Assembly (NCBI GenBank): GCA_035370465.1
Contig: DAOOVW010000009.1
Coordinates: 1-41,062, forward strand
Length of the DNA: 41,062 nucleotides
Reading direction: 5' to 3'
Source: a bacterium
GTDB lineage: Bacteria; Ratteibacteria; UBA8468; B48-G9; JAFGKM01
Shown: piece by piece, positions 32,584 to 41,062 of the stretch
How the letters are laid out: the number at the start of each line of letters is the position of its first letter
Numbering within the stretch: the stretch's first letter is position 1
Notes under the pieces: generated by a model
What the model was told of the DNA's origin: nothing
Databases searched by the model: none
What the model saw: only the letters and a program-made list of their open reading frames with translations
Position numbers and translations under genes: made by a program

Positions 32584-34037
32584 GAGAATCAATAAAAGTT
32601 GCAAAATCAAGTGCAAAACTCGTATCTGCTGAATTCATAAATATCATATTTGGTATTTTCTATTTTTTAATTATTACAAGAACTTTTTCAAAAATTGAGA
32701 TGGCTACTATTGCAATTATGGGAGTTATAACAAATATCTCTGCTGTCATTATTGGCTTCGGGATGCATGCAACAAGTGTAAAATTGATACCTGAACATTT
32801 ATCAAAAGAAGAAAATGAAAATGTTTCTGAAATCTTACAAATTGCTTATATATTGGTAATTTTTGCTTCTATTTTTTTTGTTTTTTTTACTTTTCTTTTT
32901 TCATCTCAAATTTCAAGCATTTTTTTTAAAAGTCCATCCTATTCTAATTTAATAAAAATAATCTCGTTTTCAATTTTTACCAATAAATTATATGAAACAT
33001 CTTTTCATAATTTAACTGCATTTCAAAAGTTTACAGAAATAAGTTTACTTCAAATAATGAACAATGTTTTTGTTAGAATATATGCTCTTTTTCTCTATTT
33101 TTCAAGTGGAATTGAAGGATATTTAATAGGACTTATAACAGGACAATTTATAATTTCAATTTGTATGATATTTTTAACAAAACAATACCTATTTAAAAAA
33201 ATTAAAGAACACAATTTCAAAAAAATTCTTAAATTTTCATTTCCTTTTTATCTAAATGGATATATTGGATATGGAGCAAATCATGCTGATTCTCTTATAG
33301 TAAGCATTTTTCTTTCCCCTTCCTTAATTGCTACTTATTATGTTGTAAGGAGATTTATTGACTATCTTGAAATTTTTATTACTTCTATTCTTACTCCTTT
33401 ATCTCCTAAAATGGTTGAAATGAAAAAAAATGGAAAAGAAACATTAGAAAAAATTTTCTATAAATCAACAAGGTATTTATCTTTTATTTTAATACCAACT
33501 TGCCTTTTTATGATTTCTATTTCCTATTTCCTATTGGATATTTATGGGAAAGGAAAATATTTAAGTGGATTACCTATTTTAATAATTCTTAGTTTAGGTA
33601 TGATTTTTAATGGTTTTTATCTACTTTTGAGAGGAACTATTTTTGTTTGTAGTAAGCCAATTGAAACTACAAAAGTAGAATTGTTTAAGGCGTGTATAAA
33701 TATTTTACTTCCGTTAACTTTAATAAGAAAATTTAATATTCTTGGAATTAGTTGTGGTAAATTTATTTCTTTATTTACTTCTGTTTTTTTCGCATATTAT
33801 ATTGGTAAAAAATTATTAATATTAAAATTCGATTGGGAAAATATAAAAAAATCTTTTTTAATTTCTTTTTTCTCCGTCATTTTAATCGTAATTTTACAAA
33901 TTTTATTTTACACTCCATTTTGGATGATATTATATATTTGTGTAGGAATAACAGTTTTCTCCCTTTTATTTTTTAAATTCACTACACAAGATGAGAAACT
34001 TTTTTTTAAAGAGATACTTTTGAAATGGAACAATTAG
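32580..34037 (+). CDS. Polysaccharide flippase (Wzx/MATE-like oligosaccharide transporter)
   Basis: A 485-aa protein with about 12-14 membrane helices and few charges in the membrane. The first third resembles polysaccharide biosynthesis flippases: AKLVSAEFINIIFGIFYFLI, GFGMHATSVKLIPEH. It would move undecaprenyl-linked repeat units across the inner membrane, which fits the glycosyltransferase surroundings. It begins in an ATGA overlap with the broken GT4 fragment and overlaps the next GT2 gene by 13 nt. No ribosome site is visible, so it may depend on upstream translation, which the upstream deletion could disturb. Confidence 0.87.
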   Translation: MRESIKVAKSSAKLVSAEFINIIFGIFYFLIITRTFSKIEMATIAIMGVITNISAVIIGFGMHATSVKLIPEHLSKEENENVSEILQIAYILVIFASIFFVFFTFLFSSQISSIFFKSPSYSNLIKIISFSIFTNKLYETSFHNLTAFQKFTEISLLQIMNNVFVRIYALFLYFSSGIEGYLIGLITGQFIISICMIFLTKQYLFKKIKEHNFKKILKFSFPFYLNGYIGYGANHADSLIVSIFLSPSLIATYYVVRRFIDYLEIFITSILTPLSPKMVEMKKNGKETLEKIFYKSTRYLSFILIPTCLFMISISYFLLDIYGKGKYLSGLPILIILSLGMIFNGFYLLLRGTIFVCSKPIETTKVELFKACINILLPLTLIRKFNILGISCGKFISLFTSVFFAYYIGKKLLILKFDWENIKKSFLISFFSVILIVILQILFYTPFWMILYICVGITVFSLLFFKFTTQDEKLFFKEILLKWNN

Positions 34038-34951
34038 TAAGTATTATACTCCCAGTTTACAATGGAGAGAGATTTATAGAAAGAGCAATCAGAAGTGTAT
34101 TAGCACAGACATATAAATATTGGGAGTTGATAGTTATTGATGACGGTTCTACTGATAAAACAAGTGAAATTGTCAAAAGATATTTAAATGAAAAAGTAAA
34201 ATATCTTTATCAGAAAAATTCAGGTGTGAGTATAGCAAGAAATAAAGGTATTGAAATATCTAATGGCGATTATATTGCTTTTTTAGACTGCGATGATGTA
34301 TGGAAACCTGAAAAATTACAAGTTCAATTATCAAAATTTATGGAAAATTATAATGTTGGACTTATTTATACAGATGTTTTTATAGTTACTGAAAGGGGTA
34401 AAATTCTCGGGAAGTTTTCTCAATTTAATTATCCTTACTCTAATAAAGTTACTAAAAAATTATTTTTGCAAAATTTTATATGTACATCATCGGTGATAAT
34501 GAATAAAGAAATATTAAAAAAAACAGGACTTTTTGACCCAGATATTAAAATAGGTGAGGATTATGATTTGTTTTTTAGATTAAGTTTATATACAAATTTT
34601 TATTATGTTGATAGTCCACTATTATACTATCAAATATCGGAAAAAGGTCTATCAAGAAACAAAATAAAAATGTGGGAAGAAAATATTAAAATTTTAGATA
34701 AATGGTTAAAGAAATATCCAGAACTTACCAAAATTCTTGGGACTAAAACAATAAAAGAGAAGAAATCAAATCTTTTTATTTTGTTAGGAAAAGAATATTT
34801 TGAAAATGGGAAATTTAATCAGGCACAAAAAACGTTTTATAAAGCAATTACATATAAGAAAAATATAAAAGGAATATCTTTATTTTTACTTTCTTTTTTA
34901 GGTAAATTTGGTAAGTTTTTACTTTCTTTAAAACAGAGGGTTTTAAAATGA
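34025..34951 (+). CDS. Glycosyltransferase family 2
   Basis: GT-A fold inverting transferase. VSIILPVYNGERFIERAIRS at the N-terminus, the nucleotide-binding VIDDGSTDKT, SGVSIARNKGIEISNGDYIAFLDCDDVWKP with the metal-binding D-x-D-D (Asp at about 92-95), and the later GEDYDLFFRL acid motif. The ~50 residues at the C-terminus are a helical tail (ENGKFNQAQKTFYKAIT resembles one TPR). 308 aa. It overlaps the flippase start-side gene and the following GT4 (4 nt). Confidence 0.93.
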   Translation: MEQLVSIILPVYNGERFIERAIRSVLAQTYKYWELIVIDDGSTDKTSEIVKRYLNEKVKYLYQKNSGVSIARNKGIEISNGDYIAFLDCDDVWKPEKLQVQLSKFMENYNVGLIYTDVFIVTERGKILGKFSQFNYPYSNKVTKKLFLQNFICTSSVIMNKEILKKTGLFDPDIKIGEDYDLFFRLSLYTNFYYVDSPLLYYQISEKGLSRNKIKMWEENIKILDKWLKKYPELTKILGTKTIKEKKSNLFILLGKEYFENGKFNQAQKTFYKAITYKKNIKGISLFLLSFLGKFGKFLLSLKQRVLK

Positions 34952-36084
34952 TTTATTTTATTATTAGAGATTTTTGGGGAAAAGGGGGAACTGAAAAGGT
35001 TGCACAAACTCTTGCAGAAAAATTTTATAAAAAAGAAAAGAAAATTAAAATTATTACTTCTGGCAAGAGGATATTTAGAAAAAAAATATGGAATGAGATT
35101 ATTGTTATTGAATTATTTTCACCTAACATAAAATATATAGGAACGCTTTTTTATTATTTCTTCCTTACTACTTATCTATTTTTGACAATGAGACAATATA
35201 AAGTAATTTTAGTATTTTTCCTTAAACACAGCGCTTTTATTTCAATTTTTATTTCAAAAATATTGGGAAAAAAAGTAATATGTCGGATTGCTGGTACAGG
35301 AAAATATGGAGATATTCAAACACTCAAAAAAATTAAATTTCATCAAATTCTCCTATATATATTGAGAAAAGCAGATAAATACATTACACTAACTGAATGT
35401 ATGAAAAAAGAACTATTAGAAGAAAAGTTTGATCCTAAAAAAATAGAAATTATCCCAAATGGAGTAGATATTAAAAAATTTAGACCTCCTGATAATAAAG
35501 AAATTCTTAAAGAAAAAATTGGTATAAAAAAGAAAAAAATTCTGGTATTTATAGGACGACTTTCAGAAGAAAAAGGATTAAAAATTTTACTTAAAGCAAT
35601 TAAAAATGATATTTTTAAAAATACACTTCTTTATATTGTTGGTAAAGGATATTTGGAAACAGAACTTAATGAATTTGTAAAAACGAATTGTATTACTGAC
35701 AGAGTAGTTTTTACTGGTTTTAAACAAGATGTAGTCCCTTTTTTACAAGTTGCAGATGTTTTTGTTCTTCCTTCTATTTCAGAAGGGTTTTCAAATGCAC
35801 TGCTTGAGAGTATGGCAACAGGACTTCCAGTTGTTGCAACAAAGGTAAGTGGCAATATTGATATAATTGAAAATGGTATAAATGGATTTTTAGTAGAACC
35901 AGAAAATTCAGAAGAATTAGCAAAGGCACTTGAAAAAATTTTAAAAGATGAAAACTTGGCAAGAAAAATGGGGGAAGAGAACAGAAGAAAAATAGTTGAA
36001 AATTATTCTATTGATAAAATTGTTGAGAAATACATTGCTCTTTATAATAACTTAATATCAAAAAGTATAATTAAACAAAATTAA
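34948..36084 (+). CDS. Glycosyltransferase family 4
   Basis: GT-B transferase of 378 aa. The glycine-rich acceptor loop GKGGTEKVAQTLAEKF is at the start. There is a hydrophobic stretch (FYYFFLTTYLFLTM) likely contacting the membrane. The donor domain has PNGVDIKKFRPP, FIGRLSEEKGLKILLKAI, VFTGFKQDVVPFLQVADVFV and the EX7E motif SEGFSNALLESMATGLPVVA. Last gene before the toxin-antitoxin pair. Confidence 0.93.
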   Translation: MIYFIIRDFWGKGGTEKVAQTLAEKFYKKEKKIKIITSGKRIFRKKIWNEIIVIELFSPNIKYIGTLFYYFFLTTYLFLTMRQYKVILVFFLKHSAFISIFISKILGKKVICRIAGTGKYGDIQTLKKIKFHQILLYILRKADKYITLTECMKKELLEEKFDPKKIEIIPNGVDIKKFRPPDNKEILKEKIGIKKKKILVFIGRLSEEKGLKILLKAIKNDIFKNTLLYIVGKGYLETELNEFVKTNCITDRVVFTGFKQDVVPFLQVADVFVLPSISEGFSNALLESMATGLPVVATKVSGNIDIIENGINGFLVEPENSEELAKALEKILKDENLARKMGEENRRKIVENYSIDKIVEKYIALYNNLISKSIIKQN

Positions 36085-36125
36085 AAGAGAAGGGTTTTAA
36101 AAATCTTTTGGGAGAAAATGTTTAT

Positions 36126-36171
36126 TTGAATTTTTGTTTCTAAGGATGTATAATTAACAAAAATGTTAATT
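36126..36171 (+). promoter_or_regulatory. Promoter with overlapping palindromic operator for the AbiE-type pair
   Basis: TTGAAT (36126-36131), a 17-nt spacer and consensus TATAAT (36149-36154). An 8-bp perfect inverted repeat AATTAACA-AAAA-TGTTAATT (36152-36171) overlaps the -10 box and the expected start site near 36161. This is where a repressor would block initiation. AbiEi antitoxins are known to bind inverted repeats in their own promoters. Confidence 0.7.
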
Positions 36172-36184
36172 TTATATACCGAAA

Positions 36185-36772
36185 ATGAAATATATAAAGA
36201 TTAGAGAACTTAAAGAAAAAATTTATTTTACAACAAACGAAATCGCTGAATATCTTGGAATAAAAAAAGAATCGGCAAGAGTTCTTTGTTCAAGATATTC
36301 TAAAAAGGGACTAATTATAAGATTGAAAAGGGATTTATACATTTTAAGAGAAAAATGGGAAACTCTTTCTATTGAAGAATATTTTAATATTGCAAATATA
36401 TTCCAAGTTCCATCTTATATTTCTTTAATGACTGGTTTATATTATCATCAGATAACTACACAGGTCCAAAGAAGGTTTTATGAAAGTATATCTTTGAAGA
36501 GAAGTATATGTTTTAGTATAGAGCAAACTGAATTTCATTATTACAAGATAAACCGAAAATTTTATTTTGGATTTTTTAAAAAAGATAAAATTTTTATTGC
36601 AGAAAAAGAAAAGGCATTTGTTGATATTCTTTACCTTACTTCTCTTGGAAAATATAAGTTTGATGTTTCATCAGTCGATTTAAGAAAACTTAAAAAAAAT
36701 AAAATTGAAAAAATTCTTAAAATATATCCAGAAAAAACAAATAAAATATTTATAAAAATATGGAAGAGTTAA
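36185..36772 (+). CDS. AbiEi-type antitoxin / winged-helix transcriptional regulator
   Basis: A 195-aa protein with an N-terminal winged helix-turn-helix (about residues 10-55: FTTNEIAEYLGIKKESARVL, then YSKKGLIIRLKRDLYIL). An AbiEi-like C-terminal domain follows (VPSYISLMTGLYYHQI, then IAEKEKAFVDILYLTSLGKY). This is the layout of type IV toxin-antitoxin antitoxins of the AbiEi_4 group. It overlaps the next gene by 13 nt and has its own promoter with a palindromic operator, so negative autoregulation is expected. No Shine-Dalgarno is seen. Confidence 0.85.
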   Translation: MKYIKIRELKEKIYFTTNEIAEYLGIKKESARVLCSRYSKKGLIIRLKRDLYILREKWETLSIEEYFNIANIFQVPSYISLMTGLYYHQITTQVQRRFYESISLKRSICFSIEQTEFHYYKINRKFYFGFFKKDKIFIAEKEKAFVDILYLTSLGKYKFDVSSVDLRKLKKNKIEKILKIYPEKTNKIFIKIWKS

Positions 36773-37425
36773 TACAGCAAGAAAAATTTGAAATAGAAGT
36801 ACTTGAATATCTGAATAGTAAAAAGTATTTAGATAAAATGATATTTGTAGGTGAAACAATGTTAAGATTGTGTTATGGATTGAATAGATTTTCAGTTGAT
36901 CTTGATTTCTGGATAATTAAAAAAATAAAATTTGATAAATTTTTTTTGGACTTGAAAAATTTTCTAGAAGAAAAATATATTATTAAAGATTGTGCCAATA
37001 AATTCTCCACAATTCTTTTTGAAATTAGTTCTTCCGAATATCATAGAAATTTAAAAATTGAAATTAGAAAAGAAATTAAAAAAATTAAATATGAAAAAGC
37101 AATTGCATTTTCAAAATTTTCTAATATTCAGGTTCTTCTAAATTCAATAGACCTCAATGATATGATGAAATTTAAAATAGAAAGTTTTTTAAGCAGGAAA
37201 GAAATAAGAGATTGTTTTGATATAGAATTTCTTTTTAAGAGAGGAATTCCAATTAACTTAAATGTAAAGCAAGCAAAATTACTTCTAAAAGAAATAGAAA
37301 AATTGAAAGAAAATGATTATAAAATAAAACTTGGGTCGATTATTGAAAGAGAGGTAAGAAATTATTATTTGAAAAAAAATTTTTATATTTTAAAGATGGA
37401 ATTGATGAAAATCCTTATTACTTAA
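36760..37425 (+). CDS. AbiEii-type nucleotidyltransferase toxin
   Basis: A 221-aa protein of the AbiEii/DUF1814 nucleotidyltransferase family. Motif I runs FVGETMLRLCYGLNRFSVDLDFW: Gly31-Glu32-Thr33 replaces the usual GG(S/T), and Asp47-x-Asp49 are the metal ligands. A Lys-containing helix, NDMMKFKIESFLSRKEIRD, corresponds to the downstream family motif LxxxKxxAxxxRxxxRD. Known relatives transfer nucleotides, for example to tRNA; the target here is unknown. The module splits a glycosyltransferase run, suggesting insertion. Confidence 0.85.
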   Translation: MEELIQQEKFEIEVLEYLNSKKYLDKMIFVGETMLRLCYGLNRFSVDLDFWIIKKIKFDKFFLDLKNFLEEKYIIKDCANKFSTILFEISSSEYHRNLKIEIRKEIKKIKYEKAIAFSKFSNIQVLLNSIDLNDMMKFKIESFLSRKEIRDCFDIEFLFKRGIPINLNVKQAKLLLKEIEKLKENDYKIKLGSIIEREVRNYYLKKNFYILKMELMKILIT

Positions 37426-37434
37426 ATTATAAAA

Positions 37435-38541
37435 ATGAAAAAAATATGTTATGTTATAGGAACTCTGAAAGTTGGAGGAGCAGAAAAACAACTTTATTAC
37501 CTTGTTAAGAATCTTGATAAAACTATGTTTTCTCCTGTTGTTATTGCTTTAAGAGGAGGAATTTTAGAATATGATTTTAAAGAAATATGTTCATTAAAAA
37601 TTGTTGGTAAAAGGTGGAAAATAGACCCCCTTTTCTTTTTAAAACTTGTGCCTATTTTGAAAAAAGAAAAAGTAGATATTTTACACACTTTTATGTTCAC
37701 TGCAAATACATGGGGGCGCCTTGCTGGAATTATTTGTAAAATCCCTGTTAAAATTGTTTCTGAAAGAAGTATTGACCTATGGAAAAAGAGTTATCATTTT
37801 TTAATTGATAAAATACTTGGAAAATTTACAGATAAAATTATATGCGTTTCAGAAGAAGTGAGAAATCATTATTTAAAGAAAACAAAATTACCTTCTGATA
37901 AGTTTATTGTAATTGAAAATGGAGTGAACTTACAGGAGATAGAAAAAGTTAAAGAGAAAAAAGAAATTAAAGAAGAATTCGGAATACAAGATGATGATTT
38001 TGTTATTCTTACAGGAGGAAGATTATGTAAGGAAAAGTCAATTGATTTTTTTCTTTCTATTGTTCCTGAATTAAAAAAGCAAATGACTAAATTAAAAATT
38101 TTAATAGTAGGGGAGGGTGAAGAAAAAGAGAACCTTTTTAATATAACTAAATATTTGAAACTTGAGGATAATGTTATTTTTACAGATTATAGAAGGGATA
38201 TTTTAAGTATTATTAAAATTTCTGATTTAGTAGTTTTAACTTCAAAATGGGAAGGTATGCCAAATTTAATACTTGAAGGTATGGCATTAAAAAAGGCAGT
38301 TATTTCAACAAATGTAGGTGGATGTAAAGAAATAATCCAAAATAATGTAAATGGTTTTCTTATTGAATATGGAGATAAAAAACACTTGATTGAAAAGATA
38401 TTATTTCTTTATAAAAATTCAGGTGAAAGAGAAAAAATGGGAGAATCTGGTTATAAAATCGTAAAAGAAAAATTTGATTTAATTGTGAAAATAAAAGAGT
38501 ATGAGAAAATATATTCAAGTTTTAAAATAGGGAAAAATTAA
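37435..38541 (+). CDS. Glycosyltransferase family 4
   Basis: GT-B transferase of 368 aa resuming the polysaccharide cluster 9 nt after the toxin gene. Acceptor loop IGTLKVGGAEKQLYYLVKNL, DILHTFMFTANTWGRLAG, linker VIENGVNLQEIEKV, and donor domain LTGGRLCKEKSIDFFLSI and VIFTDYRRDILSIIKISDLV. The EX7E motif is in SKWEGMPNLILEGMALKKAV. It has no promoter of its own that I can see, so it may be read from the AbiE promoter or from the main cluster message. Confidence 0.93.
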   Translation: MKKICYVIGTLKVGGAEKQLYYLVKNLDKTMFSPVVIALRGGILEYDFKEICSLKIVGKRWKIDPLFFLKLVPILKKEKVDILHTFMFTANTWGRLAGIICKIPVKIVSERSIDLWKKSYHFLIDKILGKFTDKIICVSEEVRNHYLKKTKLPSDKFIVIENGVNLQEIEKVKEKKEIKEEFGIQDDDFVILTGGRLCKEKSIDFFLSIVPELKKQMTKLKILIVGEGEEKENLFNITKYLKLEDNVIFTDYRRDILSIIKISDLVVLTSKWEGMPNLILEGMALKKAVISTNVGGCKEIIQNNVNGFLIEYGDKKHLIEKILFLYKNSGEREKMGESGYKIVKEKFDLIVKIKEYEKIYSSFKIGKN

Positions 38542-38543
38542 AA

Positions 38544-40058
38544 ATGAAAAATAAAATAATAATTTTTTCTGCTATTCTTTTGACTTTTTTAATCTGGATA
38601 CCTTATATTTTCCCCTATTTTTCTAATGTTGACGAACCGGCATATTTTCTGAATGCTCTTTCAGTTTTTAAAGGTAATGTACTATATAGGGATGTTTTTG
38701 AAAATAAAGGACCCATCATGACTTTGATTTGTCTTTTTTTTATAAAAATTTCACCTGAAAATTATACTTTCCTTTTTCATTTAACACTGTTTTTACTGCT
38801 TTTTATAGAGTCAATTCTAATTTATAAAGTTTTAGTTAAATTAAAACTTAAAAATTTGGCAATTTATGGATTTTTCTATCCAGTATTTCTTTCCTTGTTT
38901 TATCCAGGAAATATGACAATAGGTGGTGAACCATTTATAAGTTTCCTTTTACTTATTATTTTTTATATTTTTTTACTCTTTCCCAATAAGATAATTCCAA
39001 TTTTTGTTATTGGCTTATTATCAGGTATAATTGTTTTATTTAAACCATTTGGCATTTTTCTTATATTATTACTTATATTTTTAATCTATTACAAATCAAA
39101 AAGTATTAAAAAAATATCTCTTTTTGTTTTTGCTTCAATAGTTCCCTTATTATTTTTTCTCCTTTATATTTTTAAGTATCATATATTCCATGATTTTTTA
39201 CTATGGGCTATTAAATACCCTGTTTTTCTTTCCAGAACAGTACCTACTTTAAAAGAGTGCTATTTTATTTTTCCTATGTTAGGAAGAATCTTTTTATTAA
39301 TTCCATTTTTTACAGTTTTTGGGATATACGAAATTATTAAAAAAAACAAAAATAGAGAGGAAATTTATATAATTCTTTTTTTAATATTTACTGCTTTATG
39401 GGGTGCATTGCATGGTCTCCCTTTTCCACACCATTATAGATTATTATTTCCTTTTTTATTTATTATTTCTTTAATAGGATATTTCAATATTGTTTTTTCT
39501 CAAAAATTTCAATTGAAAAACATTCTCAATATTTTCATAATTTTCTCTATTCTTCAAGGATTTTTTTATTGGAATGGAATTGATTTTTACAAAAAATGGA
39601 TAGAATTTTTAAGTGAGAAAAAATGGACAAAAGAATATGAAATTAAATCAAACAGTGAAATTTTAGAATTCTTAAATAAAAATACTTCTCCTGAAGATAA
39701 AATAGTTATTTGGGGACATAATCCTAAATTATATCTTCTGTCTAAAAGAGACCCTGGAACAAAATTTAAAGCATGGTTTGACCCAGTTATTGGAATTGTT
39801 TTTTACGATATTCACAAAATACAGCAATTTCCAAATGCCGAAGAATTATTTATTTTTGATATAAAAAGAAATAATCCAAAATATTTTATAGATGCTACAA
39901 AATGTAGTTCTATTGGCATACCATATTATTCAGTTGATAAATATTATAAAATATATGAATTTTTATTAAATAATTACAAAAGGATTAAAGAATTAAATGG
40001 CTATGTAATATACCAAAATAAAAAAAATGTGTGCAATATGTGGAATAATAAAAAATGA
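38544..40058 (+). CDS. GT39/ArnT-like integral-membrane glycosyltransferase
   Basis: A 504-aa polytopic protein with about 10-11 membrane helices. After helix 1 it has SNVDEPAYFLNALSVFKGN with the family's acidic residues, then YRDVFENKGPIMTLICLFFI, the characteristic polyprenol-sugar transferase pattern. The C-terminal ~150 residues form a soluble periplasmic domain (WIEFLSEKKWTKEYEIKS, then NKNTSPEDKIVIWGHNPKLY). It lacks the TPR tail of the related gene at 26459. Its last 32 nt overlap the next asnB gene. Confidence 0.85.
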   Translation: MKNKIIIFSAILLTFLIWIPYIFPYFSNVDEPAYFLNALSVFKGNVLYRDVFENKGPIMTLICLFFIKISPENYTFLFHLTLFLLLFIESILIYKVLVKLKLKNLAIYGFFYPVFLSLFYPGNMTIGGEPFISFLLLIIFYIFLLFPNKIIPIFVIGLLSGIIVLFKPFGIFLILLLIFLIYYKSKSIKKISLFVFASIVPLLFFLLYIFKYHIFHDFLLWAIKYPVFLSRTVPTLKECYFIFPMLGRIFLLIPFFTVFGIYEIIKKNKNREEIYIILFLIFTALWGALHGLPFPHHYRLLFPFLFIISLIGYFNIVFSQKFQLKNILNIFIIFSILQGFFYWNGIDFYKKWIEFLSEKKWTKEYEIKSNSEILEFLNKNTSPEDKIVIWGHNPKLYLLSKRDPGTKFKAWFDPVIGIVFYDIHKIQQFPNAEELFIFDIKRNNPKYFIDATKCSSIGIPYYSVDKYYKIYEFLLNNYKRIKELNGYVIYQNKKNVCNMWNNKK

Positions 40059-41062
40059 AGGAAAAGTAGAAGAAAAATTATTATTTGAAATGACCTGCCT
40101 TATGAATTATAGAGGGCCTGACGAGGAAGGATATTTTATAGAAGAAAATGTAGGACTTGGTCATAAAAGATTGAGTATAATTGACCTAAAAACAGGCAAA
40201 CAGCCACTTTTTAATGAAGATAAAAAAATTGTTCTTATCTGCAATGGTGAGATATATAATTTTAAAGAACTAAGAGAAAATCTTGAAAAAAAAGGGCATA
40301 AATTCAGAACAAATTCAGATAATGAGGTAATTGTTCATCTTTATGAAGATAGGCAAGAAAAATGTATTGATTATTTAAGAGGAATGTTTGCTTTTGCAAT
40401 TTGGGATAGTAATGAAAAACAATTGTTTCTTGTAAGAGATAGGTTAGGACAAAAGCCACTAATTTATAGTTTAGTTGGAAAGGATATTGTTTTTTCATCC
40501 GAAATTAAATCAATCCTGTTATATCCAGAAATAAAAAAAGAAATAAATTTAGAAGCATTAAGTGATTATCTTACCTATCAGGCAATCCCCTCACCAAATA
40601 CAATTTTCAAAGATATAAAGAAAATTCCCCCTGCCTGTTATTTAATATGGAAAAATGGAAATATAAAAATTGAAAAATATTGGGATATTGATTTCACAAA
40701 AAAAAATTATTTTAAAAATGAAAACGATTATATGGAATTATTATGGGAAAATTTAAAAGAAGCAACAAAATTAAGATTAATTTCAGATGTTCCACTTGGT
40801 GCATTTCTTTCTGGTGGAATTGATTCTTCAACAATTGTTGGAATTATGAGTGAAATATGTGAGATACCTGTAAAAACATTTTCAGTTGGTTTTGATGTGA
40901 AAGAATATAGTGAATTAGAATATGCAAAAATTGTTGCTAAGAAATTTGGAACACAACACCATGAATTTATTGTAAAACCAGATATTATCAATATCTTACC
41001 AAAACTTGTCTGGCATTATAATGAACCCTTTGCCGATTCTTCTATGATTCCAACTTATTATG
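40027..41062 (+). CDS. asnB: Asparagine synthase (glutamine-hydrolysing), 5' part
   Basis: 345 complete codons to the window edge, with no stop. The start MCAICGI has the nucleophile Cys2 in place, unlike the copy at 29463. YRGPDEEG, GHKRLSIIDLKTGKQPLFNE and CNGEIYNFKEL are the standard glutaminase motifs. The synthetase PPi loop SGGIDSS is at 262-268, and EPFADSSMIP follows near the edge. The remaining ~250-280 residues should lie beyond the window. A complete AsnB-type enzyme in a polysaccharide cluster may make asparagine or amidate a sugar acid; the context favours the latter, but this is inference. Confidence 0.93.
   Translation, partial: MCAICGIIKNEGKVEEKLLFEMTCLMNYRGPDEEGYFIEENVGLGHKRLSIIDLKTGKQPLFNEDKKIVLICNGEIYNFKELRENLEKKGHKFRTNSDNEVIVHLYEDRQEKCIDYLRGMFAFAIWDSNEKQLFLVRDRLGQKPLIYSLVGKDIVFSSEIKSILLYPEIKKEINLEALSDYLTYQAIPSPNTIFKDIKKIPPACYLIWKNGNIKIEKYWDIDFTKKNYFKNENDYMELLWENLKEATKLRLISDVPLGAFLSGGIDSSTIVGIMSEICEIPVKTFSVGFDVKEYSELEYAKIVAKKFGTQHHEFIVKPDIINILPKLVWHYNEPFADSSMIPTYY

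Noticed and set aside
1..41062. CRISPR arrays, rRNA genes or complete insertion sequences
   Set aside because: No regularly spaced direct repeats, no rRNA sequence and no transposase gene were found on either strand.

Overview
The window is strongly AT-rich DNA (roughly 30% GC by eye) from a bacterium with two membranes. YidC carries the large periplasmic domain typical of Gram-negatives, and there is a TolC/HlyD/MacB-type efflux set and a long surface-polysaccharide cluster. Genes are tightly packed with many 4-nt ATGA overlaps. The lineage cannot be fixed from this window; an uncultured anaerobic candidate phylum of the PVC/Omnitrophota type would fit, but that is a guess.

Layout. (1) 1-3278: the tail of an unknown gene, then a GH38 alpha-mannosidase with its own promoter. 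(2) 3421-5601, minus strand: rpmH-rnpA-yidD-yidC; rpmH (44 aa) is easy to miss. No dnaA, jag or mnmE is adjacent. (3) 5864-6767, minus strand: tRNA-Ala(CGC) and surE behind one good promoter. (4) 6861-7973: a lone Gfo/Idh/MocA oxidoreductase. (5) 8285-14088: outer-membrane efflux lipoprotein, HlyD-like adaptor, ABC ATPase, MacB-type permease and signal peptidase I. (6) 14085-15431, minus strand: a CvpA-like membrane protein fused to a zinc-ribbon tail, and a small exported coiled-coil protein. (7) 15503-20496: HAD phosphatase, then eno, a DivIC/FtsB-like gene, serS and an M20 amidohydrolase. (8) 20476-23962, minus strand: a heterodimeric ABC exporter with one degenerate ATP site. (9) 24279-41062: a polysaccharide or O-antigen type cluster with two sugar-nucleotide epimerases, two GT39-like membrane glycosyltransferases, three intact GT4 and one GT2 glycosyltransferases, two AsnB-type amidotransferases, a methyltransferase, a Wzx-type flippase, and several broken genes.

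The cluster shows erosion and insertion. A methyltransferase start is joined directly to a glycosyltransferase end (32283-32583). Another methyltransferase seems to have lost its catalytic middle (28010-28291). An AbiEi/AbiEii-type toxin-antitoxin pair with its own promoter and a palindromic operator sits between glycosyltransferase genes (36126-37425).

The most unusual structure is outside the genes. Several longer intergenic gaps contain GC-rich palindromic blocks that recur across the window: AAATCCATCC followed by CCTTCCTTT/AAAGGAAGG hairpins, a shared GCTTTGTGGCGGA block, and CCTCTCCCC/GGGGAGAGG hairpins. A 19-nt motif, AATTTYGRCAGTACCAATA, lies just upstream of the ribosome binding sites of two unrelated genes, eno and the first epimerase. 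These look like a dispersed palindromic element family whose edges may form 5' leaders.
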